In this document: piece by piece, positions 1 to 9,251 of the stretch
Layout of the letters: each line of letters begins with the position of its first letter
How positions within the stretch are numbered: position 1 is the first letter of the stretch
DNA from: Seribacter sp963934295
Lineage (GTDB): Bacteria > Verrucomicrobiota > Verrucomicrobiia > Opitutales > Seribacteraceae
Direction: 5' to 3'
NCBI GenBank assembly: GCA_963934295.1
Contig: CAWVXY010000012.1
Location: 14,210-78,209, forward strand
Length of the DNA: 64,000 nucleotides
The notes under the pieces: generated by a model
Told to the model about the DNA's origin: nothing
Database searches by the model: none
The model's input: only the letters and a program-made list of their open reading frames with translations
Position numbers and translations under genes: made by a program

Positions 1-69
1 AATCCAAATTTTCTAACCTCAATTATACAAAAAACTTCCTGGGCAGGTTTTTTCCTATCCTCTTGGTTT

Positions 70-495
70 ATGATATGGAAGTTGGATTCTTTTTTCAACC
101 TTCGCCAAACTAAAAGAAACGAAACGGAAGATACAGAATCCAAAGATCCCCCTCAAGAAGAACGCGGAAAAATAAAAAAGAATCCAAAACCTGAGGAAAC
201 TCAATCAAGTGAACTTGGTGAAGAAAAAGACGACTCCCAACCCATATTTGAGCCTGAAGAAACCGCTCAGAATACGATATTTTCCAGCGATGACATAAAG
301 TACGCGAAAGTCTTAGGTTTGGAGCAACCTTTTGAATCCAAGGATATCAAAACAACCTACCGAAAGATCATAGCCCAATATCACCCCGATAGAGTAATTG
401 CAATGGGTCCAGAGATTCAAGAAGTTGCCGAAAAAAAAGCAAAAGAAATTAACGAAGCATACGAGCATTTAAGGAAGAGTTTAAACTTATCCTAA
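70..495 (+). CDS. C-terminal J-domain (DnaJ-like) protein
   Basis: 141-residue protein. The first ~75 residues are highly charged and low in complexity (Glu/Lys/Asp/Pro) and look disordered. Residues ~78-138 form a J domain with the HPD motif at 105-107, inside YHPDR, between two predicted helices. J domains stimulate the ATPase of Hsp70/DnaK, so this is probably a small co-chaperone. It lacks the Gly/Phe region, zinc finger and C-terminal substrate domains of true DnaJ. The next gene is the Hsp90 homologue htpG, about 90 bp downstream on the same strand, which fits a protein-folding role. The client is unknown. The ATG start has no clear ribosome binding site. Confidence 0.8.
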   Translation: MIWKLDSFFNLRQTKRNETEDTESKDPPQEERGKIKKNPKPEETQSSELGEEKDDSQPIFEPEETAQNTIFSSDDIKYAKVLGLEQPFESKDIKTTYRKIIAQYHPDRVIAMGPEIQEVAEKKAKEINEAYEHLRKSLNLS

Positions 496-587
496 TCTTC
501 ATTTATCGTGGAGGAGGATCTTGCTTCAAAAAACTTCTCGCTTGAAGACAACAAAAAACTCTATATTTTAAGAATTTTTTTTAAATT

Positions 588-2444
588 ATGACTGATAAAT
601 CTACCAAACATGAATTTCAAGCCGAGACCAAGCAGGTTCTCGATATAGTGGTTAACTCCCTCTACAAAGACAAAGAGATTTTCATTCGGGAATTAATTTC
701 GAACGCGTCAGACGCACTCGAAAAGCTAAGAAGGCTTCAATTGACCGAGAAAGAGATTTTCGAAGACGAACTTGATCATGAAATTAAAGTGACCACGGAT
801 GATTCTGCTAACACTTTGACCATTCAAGATTTCGGTTTAGGCATGGACAAAGAAGAATTGATAGAAAACTTGGGAACCATTGCCCATTCGGGCTCCAAAG
901 CATTTCTCGAGGCATTGAAAGCCGATGGAGAAAAAAATGATTCACTTATCGGTCGATTTGGAGTCGGTTTTTACAGTGTGTTTATGGTTTCAGATAGTGT
1001 TCAGGCATACACCAGAACCTGGAAAAAAGATGGACAGGGTCAGTGCTGGGAGAGTGATGGTAGTGGATCTTATTCAATCGATGAATCAAGTGACCAACAA
1101 AGAGGCACAAAACTGGTTATTAAACTCAAGGAAGAGTTTTCTGAATTCTCTAAAGAAGACCGAGTAAAGGATATCATTAAAAAATATTCTGCTTTTGTTC
1201 AATTTCCTGTTTCAGTAAATGGCGAAAAAGTAAATACGGTGGACGCGATCTGGCTTAGATCTAAAAATGAAATTAAAGACGAGGAATACGAAGAATTTTA
1301 CAAATTTCAGTCCAACGATTATGAAGGTCCCCTCATGCGGATGCACTTCAGTGCGGATGCACCCCTGGAAATAAACTCTCTTCTCTTTGTGCCCAAAAGG
1401 AATATGGAAAAAATGGGTATGTTCCGCAACGAAAACAAGGTTGCCCTTCACTGCCGCAAGGTTCTTATCGACCCCGAGCCCAAATCATTGTTTCCAGAAT
1501 GGCTTCGTTTTTTAAAAGGTGTGGTCGACAGTTCGGACTTACCCCTAAATGTTTCCCGAGAAGTGATGCAGGATAGTGAACTCCTGCGTAAACTCAACCA
1601 GGTCTTAACCAAACGATTCCTTCGATTCCTGAATGAACAGTCAAAGAAAGAATCGGAAACTTACCTCGAATTTTGGAAGGAGTTTGGAATCCTGATTAAA
1701 GAGGGAGCTGCCACTGATTTTACATACAAGGAAGATTTAGCAAAGCTACTCCGATTTGAATCCACTGCATTAGAACCCGGAAAACTTACTGGCCTTGATG
1801 AATACATTGACCGAATGGCAAAGGACCAGAAAGAAATTCTCTTCCTTTTCGGAAAAAGCAGGGAATCCATAGAAGCGGGACCTTATTTGGAGGCGCTCAA
1901 AGCAAGAAGCCTGGAAGTTCTTTTGCTCACTGAACCGGTAGACGAATATGTAATGCAGTCTGTCCGTGAATATAAGGAGAAGAAAATCATCTCAGCTGAT
2001 TCAGAAGAATTGAAGTTGGAGAAACTTGACGAAGAACCAGAAGGCAAGGCCATGAACAAAAAAGATACCAAGTCTTTGTGTAAATGGCTCAAAGAGACTT
2101 TAAAAGACAAGGTCTCTGAGGTAGAAACCGGGGAGCGGTTAATTGATAGTCCGGTTTGTATTGTTGGTGCAGACGGCATGGGTGGAGCTTCGGCAAGGCG
2201 CGTAATGAAAATGATGCAGGGCGGAGACGATGCCATGCCAACATCTCCCGTTAAATTACAAGTCAACCAAAGGCATCCGATCATCAAGGGGCTATCCAAT
2301 TTAGTCAAAGCAGACAAGGACACAGCCGAACTGATTGCAAATCAGCTTTTGGATAATGCCTTGGCTACTGCCAATTTATTGGATGACCCAAGAGAGATGA
2401 TCGCTCGCAGCTATCAAGCTATCGAAAAACTGGCTAACCAATAA
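588..2444 (+). CDS. htpG: Chaperone protein HtpG (Hsp90 family)
   Basis: 618 residues, close to the usual ~620-630 for bacterial HtpG. The N-terminal GHKL ATP-binding domain shows the Mg/ATP-binding Asn in the helix ISNASDALEKLR (Asn39), the DFGLGMDKEEL nucleotide motif (Asp81), and the glycine-rich lid motif GRFGVGFYSVFMV. The middle domain contains the conserved segment LPLNVSREVMQ, and the C-terminal dimerisation domain ends near residue 618. It acts in the cytoplasm as an ATP-dependent dimeric chaperone. The start is an ATG after an A/T-rich leader with no Shine-Dalgarno sequence; the N-terminus aligns with the family from about residue 7. It appears monocistronic. Confidence 0.98.
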   Translation: MTDKSTKHEFQAETKQVLDIVVNSLYKDKEIFIRELISNASDALEKLRRLQLTEKEIFEDELDHEIKVTTDDSANTLTIQDFGLGMDKEELIENLGTIAHSGSKAFLEALKADGEKNDSLIGRFGVGFYSVFMVSDSVQAYTRTWKKDGQGQCWESDGSGSYSIDESSDQQRGTKLVIKLKEEFSEFSKEDRVKDIIKKYSAFVQFPVSVNGEKVNTVDAIWLRSKNEIKDEEYEEFYKFQSNDYEGPLMRMHFSADAPLEINSLLFVPKRNMEKMGMFRNENKVALHCRKVLIDPEPKSLFPEWLRFLKGVVDSSDLPLNVSREVMQDSELLRKLNQVLTKRFLRFLNEQSKKESETYLEFWKEFGILIKEGAATDFTYKEDLAKLLRFESTALEPGKLTGLDEYIDRMAKDQKEILFLFGKSRESIEAGPYLEALKARSLEVLLLTEPVDEYVMQSVREYKEKKIISADSEELKLEKLDEEPEGKAMNKKDTKSLCKWLKETLKDKVSEVETGERLIDSPVCIVGADGMGGASARRVMKMMQGGDDAMPTSPVKLQVNQRHPIIKGLSNLVKADKDTAELIANQLLDNALATANLLDDPREMIARSYQAIEKLANQ

Positions 2445-2558
2445 GCTCTTTTATCGGGAATATTTTATTTGCAAACTACGCAAAGCCTAATTTTAGTGAT
2501 TTATTGATTACGAAAATTGATATTGCGAAATTTTTAAAAGCATGAATAAACTCGAGTT

Positions 2559-2957
2559 ATGAATAGTTCACTCTCTTTCTACAAATCCCTTGTGGGATTT
2601 CTTTCCATCATTTTATTCCTTGCAGTTTCTTCCTGTTCACGCGGTGGGTCCAATCCTTTCGCTAAAGATGATGGAGAAGTGAAAGAAAATATTGAAAATC
2701 TCATGGGATTGGCCGTCGGAATGACAAAGGGGCAGGTTTTTGATCTCTCAGGCATTGCCAATTATGTGGAAGGTTATGATTGGGGAAGTGTATGGTTTTA
2801 TAAAATTCGAAAAGGCGGAAATGAAGGCACGCTAGCAAATAAAGATATCGAGCAAAGATACATGCCTGTAGTATTTGACAACACAGACAGAGTGATGGGA
2901 TATGGTCGTAAATTTTACGACCAGACACTCAGCGATCTCGGCTCTGGTCAGTTCTAG
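2559..2957 (+). CDS. BamE/SmpA-like small lipoprotein
   Basis: 132 residues. The N-terminus is a lipoprotein signal peptide: a hydrophobic stretch followed by a lipobox with the acylated Cys at residue 26 (AVSSC). The mature part has the segment GLAVGMTKGQV, which resembles the first helix of the SmpA/OmlA (BamE) fold, followed by Trp/Tyr-containing strands and the sequence VVFDNTDRVMGYG typical of the second half of that fold. BamE belongs to the outer-membrane beta-barrel assembly machine, but the fold is shared by other small lipoproteins, so the exact role is inferred. No other bam gene is nearby. The flanking genes htpG and rplM do not help. Confidence 0.6.
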   Translation: MNSSLSFYKSLVGFLSIILFLAVSSCSRGGSNPFAKDDGEVKENIENLMGLAVGMTKGQVFDLSGIANYVEGYDWGSVWFYKIRKGGNEGTLANKDIEQRYMPVVFDNTDRVMGYGRKFYDQTLSDLGSGQF

Positions 2958-2990
2958 TCCTATCCATTATCTAATAATGTGATTGTTCGA

Positions 2991-3019
2991 TTGACGAAAC
3001 TAGATTAATTTGTTCTTAT
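2991..3019 (+). promoter_or_regulatory. Possible sigma70-type promoter for rplM-rpsI
   Basis: A TTGACG box (2991-2996) is followed after 17 bases by TCTTAT (3014-3019), about 25 bases before the rplM ATG. The -35 box matches the consensus at 5 of 6 positions and the -10 box at 4 of 6. The placement ahead of a ribosomal protein operon is sensible, but this rests on inspection only. Confidence 0.35.
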
Positions 3020-3043
3020 AGTAAGCTTTTTCTTATCAATAAC

Positions 3044-3472
3044 ATGAAAACAACCCTCGCCAAAGCTGAAACAACCACCCATGGATGGAAAATTGTTGAT
3101 GCAAAAGATCAAATCCTGGGCAGACTTGCTGTCAATATTGCTAATGCTCTTCGCGGACGCGACAAACCTACTTACACACCCCATGTGGACACAGGTGATT
3201 TTGTCATCGTCATCAATGCAGAAAAGGTAAAACTTACAGGTGCGAAAGAGGAACAAAAAAAATACATGTTTTATAGTGGTTACATGGGGGGAGAAAAATA
3301 TAGAAATGTTGCTGATTTTCGTGAAAAAAGACCGGAGTTTATCATCACTAATGCGGTTAAAGGAATGCTTCCTAAAAATAAACTTGCAAGTCGTATGTTA
3401 ACTAAACTTAAAGTTTACAGCGGTGAAGAGCATCCTCATTCCGCACAGCAACCAACACAATTACTAAGCTAA
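3044..3472 (+). CDS. rplM: 50S ribosomal protein L13
   Basis: 142 residues, the normal length for L13 (142-150). Family landmarks are WKIVDAKDQILGRLAVNIANALRG near the N-terminus (here split as WKIVDAKDQ and GRLA), followed by the HVDTGDFVIVINAEKV segment, YYSGYMGG-like FYSGYMGGEK, and the conserved GMLPKN motif. The C-terminus has the expected KVYSGEEHPH. L13 is an early assembly protein that binds 23S rRNA. It is followed after 10 bases by rpsI, the conserved rplM-rpsI pair found across bacteria. The ATG start has no Shine-Dalgarno sequence but is set by homology. Confidence 0.97.
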   Translation: MKTTLAKAETTTHGWKIVDAKDQILGRLAVNIANALRGRDKPTYTPHVDTGDFVIVINAEKVKLTGAKEEQKKYMFYSGYMGGEKYRNVADFREKRPEFIITNAVKGMLPKNKLASRMLTKLKVYSGEEHPHSAQQPTQLLS

Positions 3473-3482
3473 CCCTTTCAAC

Positions 3483-3887
3483 ATGAGCTCCAAAACTTCA
3501 CCAACCGAATTCCTAGCTACCGGCAGAAGAAAAACAAGCACTGCCCGAGTTCGTATCAAACAAGGAACAGGAAACTACATCATTAACGGGAGAGATTATT
3601 CTGATTATTGTTCAACAGAACAATTTAAAAAGATCGTACTCTCTCCCCTCGCAACGGTCGATATGATTGGCGGAGTTGATGTTTCTGTAAATGTTTCTGG
3701 CGGAGGTGGTTCCGGACAAGCTGGTGCCATCCGTCATGGACTTTCCCGAGCCCTAGAAAAAATGGATTCTGAATTGCGCGTACCTCTTAAAAAGGAAGGT
3801 CATATGCGACGAGATCCGCGAAAAATTGAAAGGAAGAAAACCGGACAGCCTGGGGCAAGAAAAAGATTTCAATTCTCAAAACGTTAA
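3483..3887 (+). CDS. rpsI: 30S ribosomal protein S9
   Basis: 134 residues. It begins with the family signature TGRRKTSTARVRI and contains the conserved glycine-rich GGGGSGQAGAIRHGLSRAL and RRDPRKIERKK motifs. The very basic C-terminal tail ends in SKR; in S9 this tail reaches the ribosomal P-site and contacts tRNA. It is the second gene of the rplM-rpsI operon and is followed by a strong intrinsic terminator, so the operon appears to end here rather than continue into argC. Confidence 0.97.
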   Translation: MSSKTSPTEFLATGRRKTSTARVRIKQGTGNYIINGRDYSDYCSTEQFKKIVLSPLATVDMIGGVDVSVNVSGGGGSGQAGAIRHGLSRALEKMDSELRVPLKKEGHMRRDPRKIERKKTGQPGARKRFQFSKR

Positions 3888-3911
3888 ACTCTTTTACACA
3901 CTCTTTATCTC

Positions 3912-3949
3912 AACCCCTCGGAACTCCAACCGAGGGGTTTGTTTTTTTT
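3912..3949 (+). terminator. Intrinsic terminator after rpsI
   Basis: A perfect 10-bp stem, AACCCCTCGG at 3912-3921 pairing with CCGAGGGGTT at 3930-3939, encloses an 8-base loop and runs into a T-rich tract (GTTTTTTT). It sits 25 bases after the rpsI stop and separates the ribosomal operon from the arginine cluster. Confidence 0.92.
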
Positions 3950-3978
3950 ATTAGCTCAAACTATTTTACTCTACTAAA

Positions 3979-5007
3979 ATGAATGTAACAGTTGTAGGTG
4001 CATCCGGATATTCAGGAAGAGAGCTCGTTTCGCTATTATTAGATCATCCCAAGGTCAACTTAGTAGGTGTCACATCAAGGAGCTTGTGCGGACAAAAGGT
4101 ACAATCCTCCATCCCAAAGCTAAGAGGAAAGGCAAAGGATTTAACTTTTTCTAACCCGAGTATAGAAGAATTAGCACAAAGCCCAGATTGTGAATTGTTT
4201 TTTTTAGCCCTGCCCCACGGAACGGCCTCGACTTATGCCATCCCGCTTCTTGAAGCGGGCAAAAAAGTAATCGATCTTTCAGCAGATTTTCGCCTGAACT
4301 CCTCTGCGACTTACGAAGAATTTTATGGAACCCCCCACCCTTCTCCCGATTGGCTGAAAAAAGCTTCGTATGGCTTGCCCGAAATCCACTCACTCTCATG
4401 GGAAAATTCTTCTCTCATCGCATCTCCAGGTTGTTACCCGACAAGCATAATTGTCCCCCTTTTCCCCATTCTTAAAAATAGGTTAATTGAGAAAGAAAAT
4501 ATTATTGCCAATAGCTTGAGTGGTGTAAGTGGAGCAGGAAGAAATGCGACAGAAAAACTTCTGTTCTGCGAAAGGAATGAAAGTGCATGTGCATATGGTT
4601 TGCCAAAGCATCGCCACTTATCGGAAATAGAAGAACAATTATCTCAAGCAATTTCTGAGAACATTGTACTGTCCTTTCATCCTCATTTAGCTCCAATGAA
4701 CAGAGGAATTTGTTCAACTATATCGGTGTTAGCTCAGGGTGGGTTAAGCAAATCCAAAATTTGGGAATGTTGGAATGATTTTTACGAGGGTAGAAAATTT
4801 GTCCACCTTTTAGAAGATGGTCAATTCCCAGATGTTTCTGATGTTGTGGGGACAAATAGGATTGATATTTCGGTAAGTGAAGATGTCAGAACGAATCGTT
4901 ACATCATTTGTTCTGCTGAGGACAATTTATTAAAGGGTGCCGGTGGGCAAGCGGTGCAGGCAATGAACATTTGCCAAGGTTATGAAGAAGGAGAAGGCTT
5001 GGCATGA
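3979..5007 (+). CDS. argC: N-acetyl-gamma-glutamyl-phosphate reductase
   Basis: 342 residues. It catalyses the NADPH-dependent reduction of N-acetylglutamyl phosphate to the semialdehyde, the third step of arginine synthesis. The N-terminal Rossmann motif is VVGASGYSGRELVSLL. The catalytic Cys is Cys152 in ASPGCYPTS, and the conserved segments SGVSGAGR and HPHLAPMNRGI lie in the catalytic domain. It is the first gene of a six-gene arginine cluster. Its stop overlaps the argJ start by four bases (ATGA), indicating translational coupling. Confidence 0.96.
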   Translation: MNVTVVGASGYSGRELVSLLLDHPKVNLVGVTSRSLCGQKVQSSIPKLRGKAKDLTFSNPSIEELAQSPDCELFFLALPHGTASTYAIPLLEAGKKVIDLSADFRLNSSATYEEFYGTPHPSPDWLKKASYGLPEIHSLSWENSSLIASPGCYPTSIIVPLFPILKNRLIEKENIIANSLSGVSGAGRNATEKLLFCERNESACAYGLPKHRHLSEIEEQLSQAISENIVLSFHPHLAPMNRGICSTISVLAQGGLSKSKIWECWNDFYEGRKFVHLLEDGQFPDVSDVVGTNRIDISVSEDVRTNRYIICSAEDNLLKGAGGQAVQAMNICQGYEEGEGLA

Positions 5008-6224
5008 AATTCTATGAGAATGGTGACGCCTTAACGGAACCTTTTGGTTTTTTCTGTTCGGGCGTTCATTGCGATGTAAAAGGAGCAAGAAATGGCAAAC
5101 TTGACTTAGGTATAATTTATTCGTCTAAGCCATGCAACGCAGCGGGTGTATTCACCACTAATGATGTACAGGCTGCTCCCGTTCGATATTCAAAAAAACT
5201 AATTTCCAGCGCGAACCAAACCTTTCATGCCATTGTAGCTAATAGCGGAAACGCGAATGCATGCACCGGCGAGCAAGGTGAAAGAGATACCAGCAAGATG
5301 GCTTCTGAAGTGGCAAGACACTTGAACATTCACTCAAATGAGGTTCTAGTTTGCTCCACAGGAAGGATCGGTGTGTCCATGCCAATGAGCCGATTGACTA
5401 CAGGCATAAGAGATGCATCGGAAGATATTATTGATGAATGTGATGGCGCGAGTGCATTTCAGGAGGCAATTCTTACCTCTGATACGTGCACAAAATCCTG
5501 CTCTGCGAAAATTGAGTGTTCTCGTGGAGAGATTACCATTGGGGGCGTAGTCAAGGGAGCAGGCATGATCGAACCGAACATGGCAACAATGCTCGCTTTT
5601 TTAACTACCGATATCCAGGCATCTAATTCAAAATTACAGGAATTATTATCGGATGCAGTTGAGCAATCCTTTAATCGAATAACTATTGACGGGGACATGA
5701 GCACCAATGACACCGTTCTTTTTTTAGCCAATGGTAACTCAGGTATCAATTTAGAAAAAGAATCAAAATCCGTTCAAAAGAACTTTGCTGAAGCCGTAAA
5801 TGCGATTTGTGCATGCCTCGCTAGAAAATGTGTAACGGACGGAGAAAAGGTTACAAAATTTGTTAAAGTTAAAGTTATTGGGGCTACAAACAATGAATCT
5901 GCCCTTAAAGTGGCACGCTGTATTGCCAATTCTCTTCTCGTTAAATCCTCTTGGTATGGATCAGATCCCAATTGGGGGAGAATTGTGGATGCCGCGGGTT
6001 ATGCAAAAGTCGGTTTATCCTTTGATAAAATTGATATGCACTATAACGATACAACCGTCCTGACCCAGGGCTCACCATTGATTGAAAATAAGACCAAATG
6101 GAAAGAGATTGTATTATCAGATGAATTTTCAATTTCCCTAAATTTAAACATGGGGGAAGCATACGGGGAAATTTGGAGCAATGATTTGAGCGAAGAATAT
6201 ATAAACTTTAACAAAAGCGAATAA
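5004..6224 (+). CDS. argJ: Glutamate N-acetyltransferase / amino-acid acetyltransferase
   Basis: 406 residues. ArgJ moves the acetyl group from N-acetylornithine to glutamate, so acetyl is recycled. The autocatalytic cleavage site is visible as GMIEPNMATMLAF, with the nucleophilic Thr at about 195; the precursor would split there into alpha and beta chains. The substrate-pocket segment DPNWGRIVDAAGYA is present near residue 320. Because ArgJ is present, the pathway is of the cyclic type and the cluster needs no argE. The enzyme could also make N-acetylglutamate from acetyl-CoA, but that cannot be read from sequence. The gene overlaps argC by 4 bases and argB by 1 base. Confidence 0.96.
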   Translation: MKFYENGDALTEPFGFFCSGVHCDVKGARNGKLDLGIIYSSKPCNAAGVFTTNDVQAAPVRYSKKLISSANQTFHAIVANSGNANACTGEQGERDTSKMASEVARHLNIHSNEVLVCSTGRIGVSMPMSRLTTGIRDASEDIIDECDGASAFQEAILTSDTCTKSCSAKIECSRGEITIGGVVKGAGMIEPNMATMLAFLTTDIQASNSKLQELLSDAVEQSFNRITIDGDMSTNDTVLFLANGNSGINLEKESKSVQKNFAEAVNAICACLARKCVTDGEKVTKFVKVKVIGATNNESALKVARCIANSLLVKSSWYGSDPNWGRIVDAAGYAKVGLSFDKIDMHYNDTTVLTQGSPLIENKTKWKEIVLSDEFSISLNLNMGEAYGEIWSNDLSEEYINFNKSE

Positions 6225-7093
6225 TGCCTCCGGTTGAAGAAAGTAAAAAAAAGGCGAGTATATTAGTAGAGGCTCTTCCCTATGTTCGTCGATTCAGGGG
6301 ATCAATTTTTGTGGTAAAATATGGTGGTAGCTTTATGGATTCACCCGATCCAGAAGTTCGTTCCCGAGTAGCACAAGATCTTGTTTTTCTTCACTTCGTT
6401 GGGATAAAAGTTGTAGTTGTTCATGGCGGAGGGAAGGCAGTAACAGGTGCTCTTTCTGCAAAAGGAATTGAGGCAAAGTTTATCGATGGTTTGCGCGTTA
6501 CTGATAAACAAACTATTAATGTGGTGGATGAAGTCCTGAATGGTTCAGTGAATAAAGAAGTTGCGTCTTTCGTATCTAATTATGATTGCGACATTCAAAG
6601 AATTGCCGGAAAGACTATTTTAGATTGTTCGAAACTTCAGCATAATCCAGACCTCGGGTATGTGGGTGAGGTGAAATCAGTTAAAACTCAACCCATTTTG
6701 GACGCTCTCGATAAGGGAGCCATGCCCATTCTTTCTTCAACAGGGTCAGATGAAAAAGGCCAATGTTACAATGTAAATGCTGATACTGCTGCAGCTCAAG
6801 TGGCTATAGCCCTTGGTGCCAGACGCTTAGTCTATCTCTCAGATGTGCCTGGCCTTCTACGAAACCCGAATGACCCCAATAGCCTGCTTTCTAGTTTACC
6901 CGTGGATCAAGTAAAACCCCTTATAAAAGAGGGAGTGATTGCACAAGGAATGCTGCCCAAGGTTAATAGTGCGGTTAATGCTTTAAACGAAGGGGTCAAC
7001 CGGGTTCACTTTATAGACGGAAGGTTGGCTCATAGTATTCTTCTTGAAATCTTCACTGATAAAGGTATCGGTACCGAAATTATTCATTCATAA
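6224..7093 (+). CDS. argB: Acetylglutamate kinase
   Basis: 289 residues. It phosphorylates N-acetylglutamate, the second step of arginine synthesis. The amino-acid-kinase fold is shown by the N-terminal KYGGSFMD, VVHGGGKAV, the substrate region GLRVTD, and the C-terminal nucleotide segments VNADTAAAQVAIALGA, LSDVPGLL and the GMLPKV motif. The N-terminal helix before the first strand resembles that of hexameric, arginine-inhibited ArgB enzymes, so feedback inhibition by arginine is plausible but unproven. The start overlaps the argJ stop by one base (TAATG). Confidence 0.96.
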   Translation: MPPVEESKKKASILVEALPYVRRFRGSIFVVKYGGSFMDSPDPEVRSRVAQDLVFLHFVGIKVVVVHGGGKAVTGALSAKGIEAKFIDGLRVTDKQTINVVDEVLNGSVNKEVASFVSNYDCDIQRIAGKTILDCSKLQHNPDLGYVGEVKSVKTQPILDALDKGAMPILSSTGSDEKGQCYNVNADTAAAQVAIALGARRLVYLSDVPGLLRNPNDPNSLLSSLPVDQVKPLIKEGVIAQGMLPKVNSAVNALNEGVNRVHFIDGRLAHSILLEIFTDKGIGTEIIHS

Positions 7094-7103
7094 GCTTTTT
7101 TAA

Positions 7104-8303
7104 ATGACAACTGCCGAGCATAGTCAATATTTGGTAAGCAATTATGCTCCTCCATCCTTAGAAATTATAAAAGGAAAGGGTAGTTATTTATGGGATTCAA
7201 AAGGTTCCAAACTTCTTGATTTCACATCTGGAATTGCAGTTACTAATATTGGACACACCAATAGTCATTGGGTTAATTCTGTAACAAAGCAGATCAATGA
7301 ACTAGTACATTGCTCCAATCTTTTCTCAATCCCTCAACAGGTTAAACTCGCCAAAAGAATCGTCGGGAAAATTGATCCAGGAAAAATGCTTTTTTGTAAT
7401 AGTGGAGCAGAAGCCAATGAAGCATTAATCAAGTTTTCCCGTCTAGTGGGTAAAAAAACGCAGGAGAGCAAAAGGTATAAGTTACTTGTAGCTGAGAATG
7501 GATTTCATGGTCGCACCATGGGAGCTCTGTCTGCAACATCTTCGCCAAAATATAGAAATGGATTTGAACCATTGCTGGAAGGTTTTTCATTTGCCCCACT
7601 AAATGATATCGAAGCATTCAAGAGTAAAATTGATGACCAGACTATTGGAATAATGGTCGAGTCTATTCAGGGCGAAGGAGGAATACAGGTAGCGACTGAC
7701 GAATTTCTTTTAGGAATCGAGAAATTGTGCAAAGAAAACGAACTACTATTACTCCTTGATGAAGTTCAGGCTGGAATTGGAAGAACCGGAGAGTTCCTAG
7801 GTTATCAAAAATCGGGTGTAAAACCTGATGCAATCGCGATGGCAAAAGGATTGGGTTCAGGTTTTCCAATCGGCGGAATATGGTTAGCAGAAAAATGGGG
7901 GGATATTTTCCAACCAGGTTCTCATGGAACAACCTTCGGAGGCTCCCCTCTTGCCTGCTCAGCTGCAAATGCAGTCCTTGATATTATTGAGAATGAAAAC
8001 CTCATAAATTTAGCTAAAGATAAAGGGCAATTGCTTGAGACAGGATTGATAAATTTAAAAAATAAATACCCAAGCTTGGTTAAAGAGATCAGAGGTCGCG
8101 GATTAATGCTGGCCATGGCAATGAAAGAGACGCCAAATGCACTTATTGAAAATATGCGCAATTTGGGACTGCTAGTAGTGGGAGCTGCCGAAAATGTAAT
8201 TCGGTTTCTTCCTCCTCTTACGGTAAGTGAACCTGAATTAAACGAGGCGTTAGACATATCCGAGGCGGCATTAAAAAAACTCTATTTAAACCCTACAAAA
8301 TGA
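7104..8303 (+). CDS. argD: Acetylornithine aminotransferase
   Basis: 399 residues, a class III PLP-dependent aminotransferase. It converts N-acetylglutamate semialdehyde to N-acetylornithine. Visible landmarks are FCNSGAEANEALIK, the GFHGRTMGALSAT segment, the PLP-ring Asp in LLLLDEVQAGIGRTG (Asp219), the Schiff-base Lys248 in AMAKGLGSGFPIGG, and HGTTFGGSPLACSAA. The arginine-cluster context supports argD over related omega-aminotransferases. The 10-base spacer before the ATG is AGCTTTTTTA, with no Shine-Dalgarno sequence. The stop overlaps the argF start by four bases. Confidence 0.95.
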   Translation: MTTAEHSQYLVSNYAPPSLEIIKGKGSYLWDSKGSKLLDFTSGIAVTNIGHTNSHWVNSVTKQINELVHCSNLFSIPQQVKLAKRIVGKIDPGKMLFCNSGAEANEALIKFSRLVGKKTQESKRYKLLVAENGFHGRTMGALSATSSPKYRNGFEPLLEGFSFAPLNDIEAFKSKIDDQTIGIMVESIQGEGGIQVATDEFLLGIEKLCKENELLLLLDEVQAGIGRTGEFLGYQKSGVKPDAIAMAKGLGSGFPIGGIWLAEKWGDIFQPGSHGTTFGGSPLACSAANAVLDIIENENLINLAKDKGQLLETGLINLKNKYPSLVKEIRGRGLMLAMAMKETPNALIENMRNLGLLVVGAAENVIRFLPPLTVSEPELNEALDISEAALKKLYLNPTK

Positions 8304-9235
8304 ACCATTTTTTAGAAGAGAATAATTTCGACAAAGAAATAATTAAAACAGTTTTTAACCAGGCGTTTGATTTTAAGAGAAATAGAACTCATCGTCCGAC
8401 AAATGATTTATTCGGACAGAGCTGGGGAATGTTATTTTATAAAAATAGCACCCGGACCAGAGTTTCCTTTGAAGTTGGAATTCGAGAACTTGGTGGAAAC
8501 CCAGTCCTACTTGATCTTTCAAGTACCCAAATTGGAAGAGGGGAAAGTGTTAAGGATACAGCAAAAGTCCTTTCCCGGTTTTTAGACGGACTTATTATTC
8601 GTACCCATGGGCACGATTTAATCGAAGAATTTGCACAGCACGCGGATATTCCAGTCGTTAATGCCTTGACTGATTTTTTACACCCATGCCAAATTTACGC
8701 GGATTGCATGACGATTTTGGAAAAAACTACAACAACCCAAAACCCCTACGAAGGTTTGAAGGGCAAAAAGTTAGCCTTCTTTGGAGATACCAGTTGCAAT
8801 ATGGCAAACTCATGGATACTCGCCGGAGCGCTATGGGGAATGGAAATTTGCTTAAGTGGTCCTGAGGAATTTAAACCATCACCCCAAATTACGAGTTTTT
8901 GCGAAAAAAATGGGCTATCTACTAATTGGCACTTTACAACCGACTGCGAAGATGCAGCAAAAGGGGCCGATATACTTTACACTGATGTATGGGTTAGCAT
9001 GGGGTGCGAAAAGGAAGAATCAGACCGAAAAGAAAAGATGGTTCCCTACCGGGTAACCAATGACCTATTCAAAATTGCCAAGGGAGATGCCTTGTTTATG
9101 CACTGTATGCCTGCACACCCGGGTGAAGAGGTAACGCACGAGGTTCTCTCTTCTCCAAAATCAATTCTTTTTGACCAAGCTGAAAATCGGCTTCACATGC
9201 AAAAATCGATCCTTAAACAACTATCAAATTCCTAA
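8300..9235 (+). CDS. argF: Ornithine carbamoyltransferase
   Basis: 311 residues. It transfers the carbamoyl group to ornithine to give citrulline. The carbamoyl-phosphate motif STRTR (residues 50-54, within KNSTRTRVSFEVG), HPCQIYAD in the hinge, and the ornithine-binding HCMPAHPGEEV (the family usually has HCLPA) are all present. Acetylornithine carbamoyltransferase is a less likely alternative, because argJ provides deacetylation and the overall motifs match ArgF. The gene overlaps argD by 4 bases. Confidence 0.93.
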   Translation: MNHFLEENNFDKEIIKTVFNQAFDFKRNRTHRPTNDLFGQSWGMLFYKNSTRTRVSFEVGIRELGGNPVLLDLSSTQIGRGESVKDTAKVLSRFLDGLIIRTHGHDLIEEFAQHADIPVVNALTDFLHPCQIYADCMTILEKTTTTQNPYEGLKGKKLAFFGDTSCNMANSWILAGALWGMEICLSGPEEFKPSPQITSFCEKNGLSTNWHFTTDCEDAAKGADILYTDVWVSMGCEKEESDRKEKMVPYRVTNDLFKIAKGDALFMHCMPAHPGEEVTHEVLSSPKSILFDQAENRLHMQKSILKQLSNS

Positions 9236-9251
9236 CCATTAAAAATTTTAA

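Noticed and set aside
29..53. Possible terminator at the left edge
   Set aside because: A-run and T-run with CCT/AGG inside could form a hairpin, but pairing is interrupted and the upstream gene is not visible.
1883..2323. 146-residue minus-strand frame inside htpG
   Set aside because: It is a Ser/Thr-rich shadow of the htpG codons with no recognisable features.
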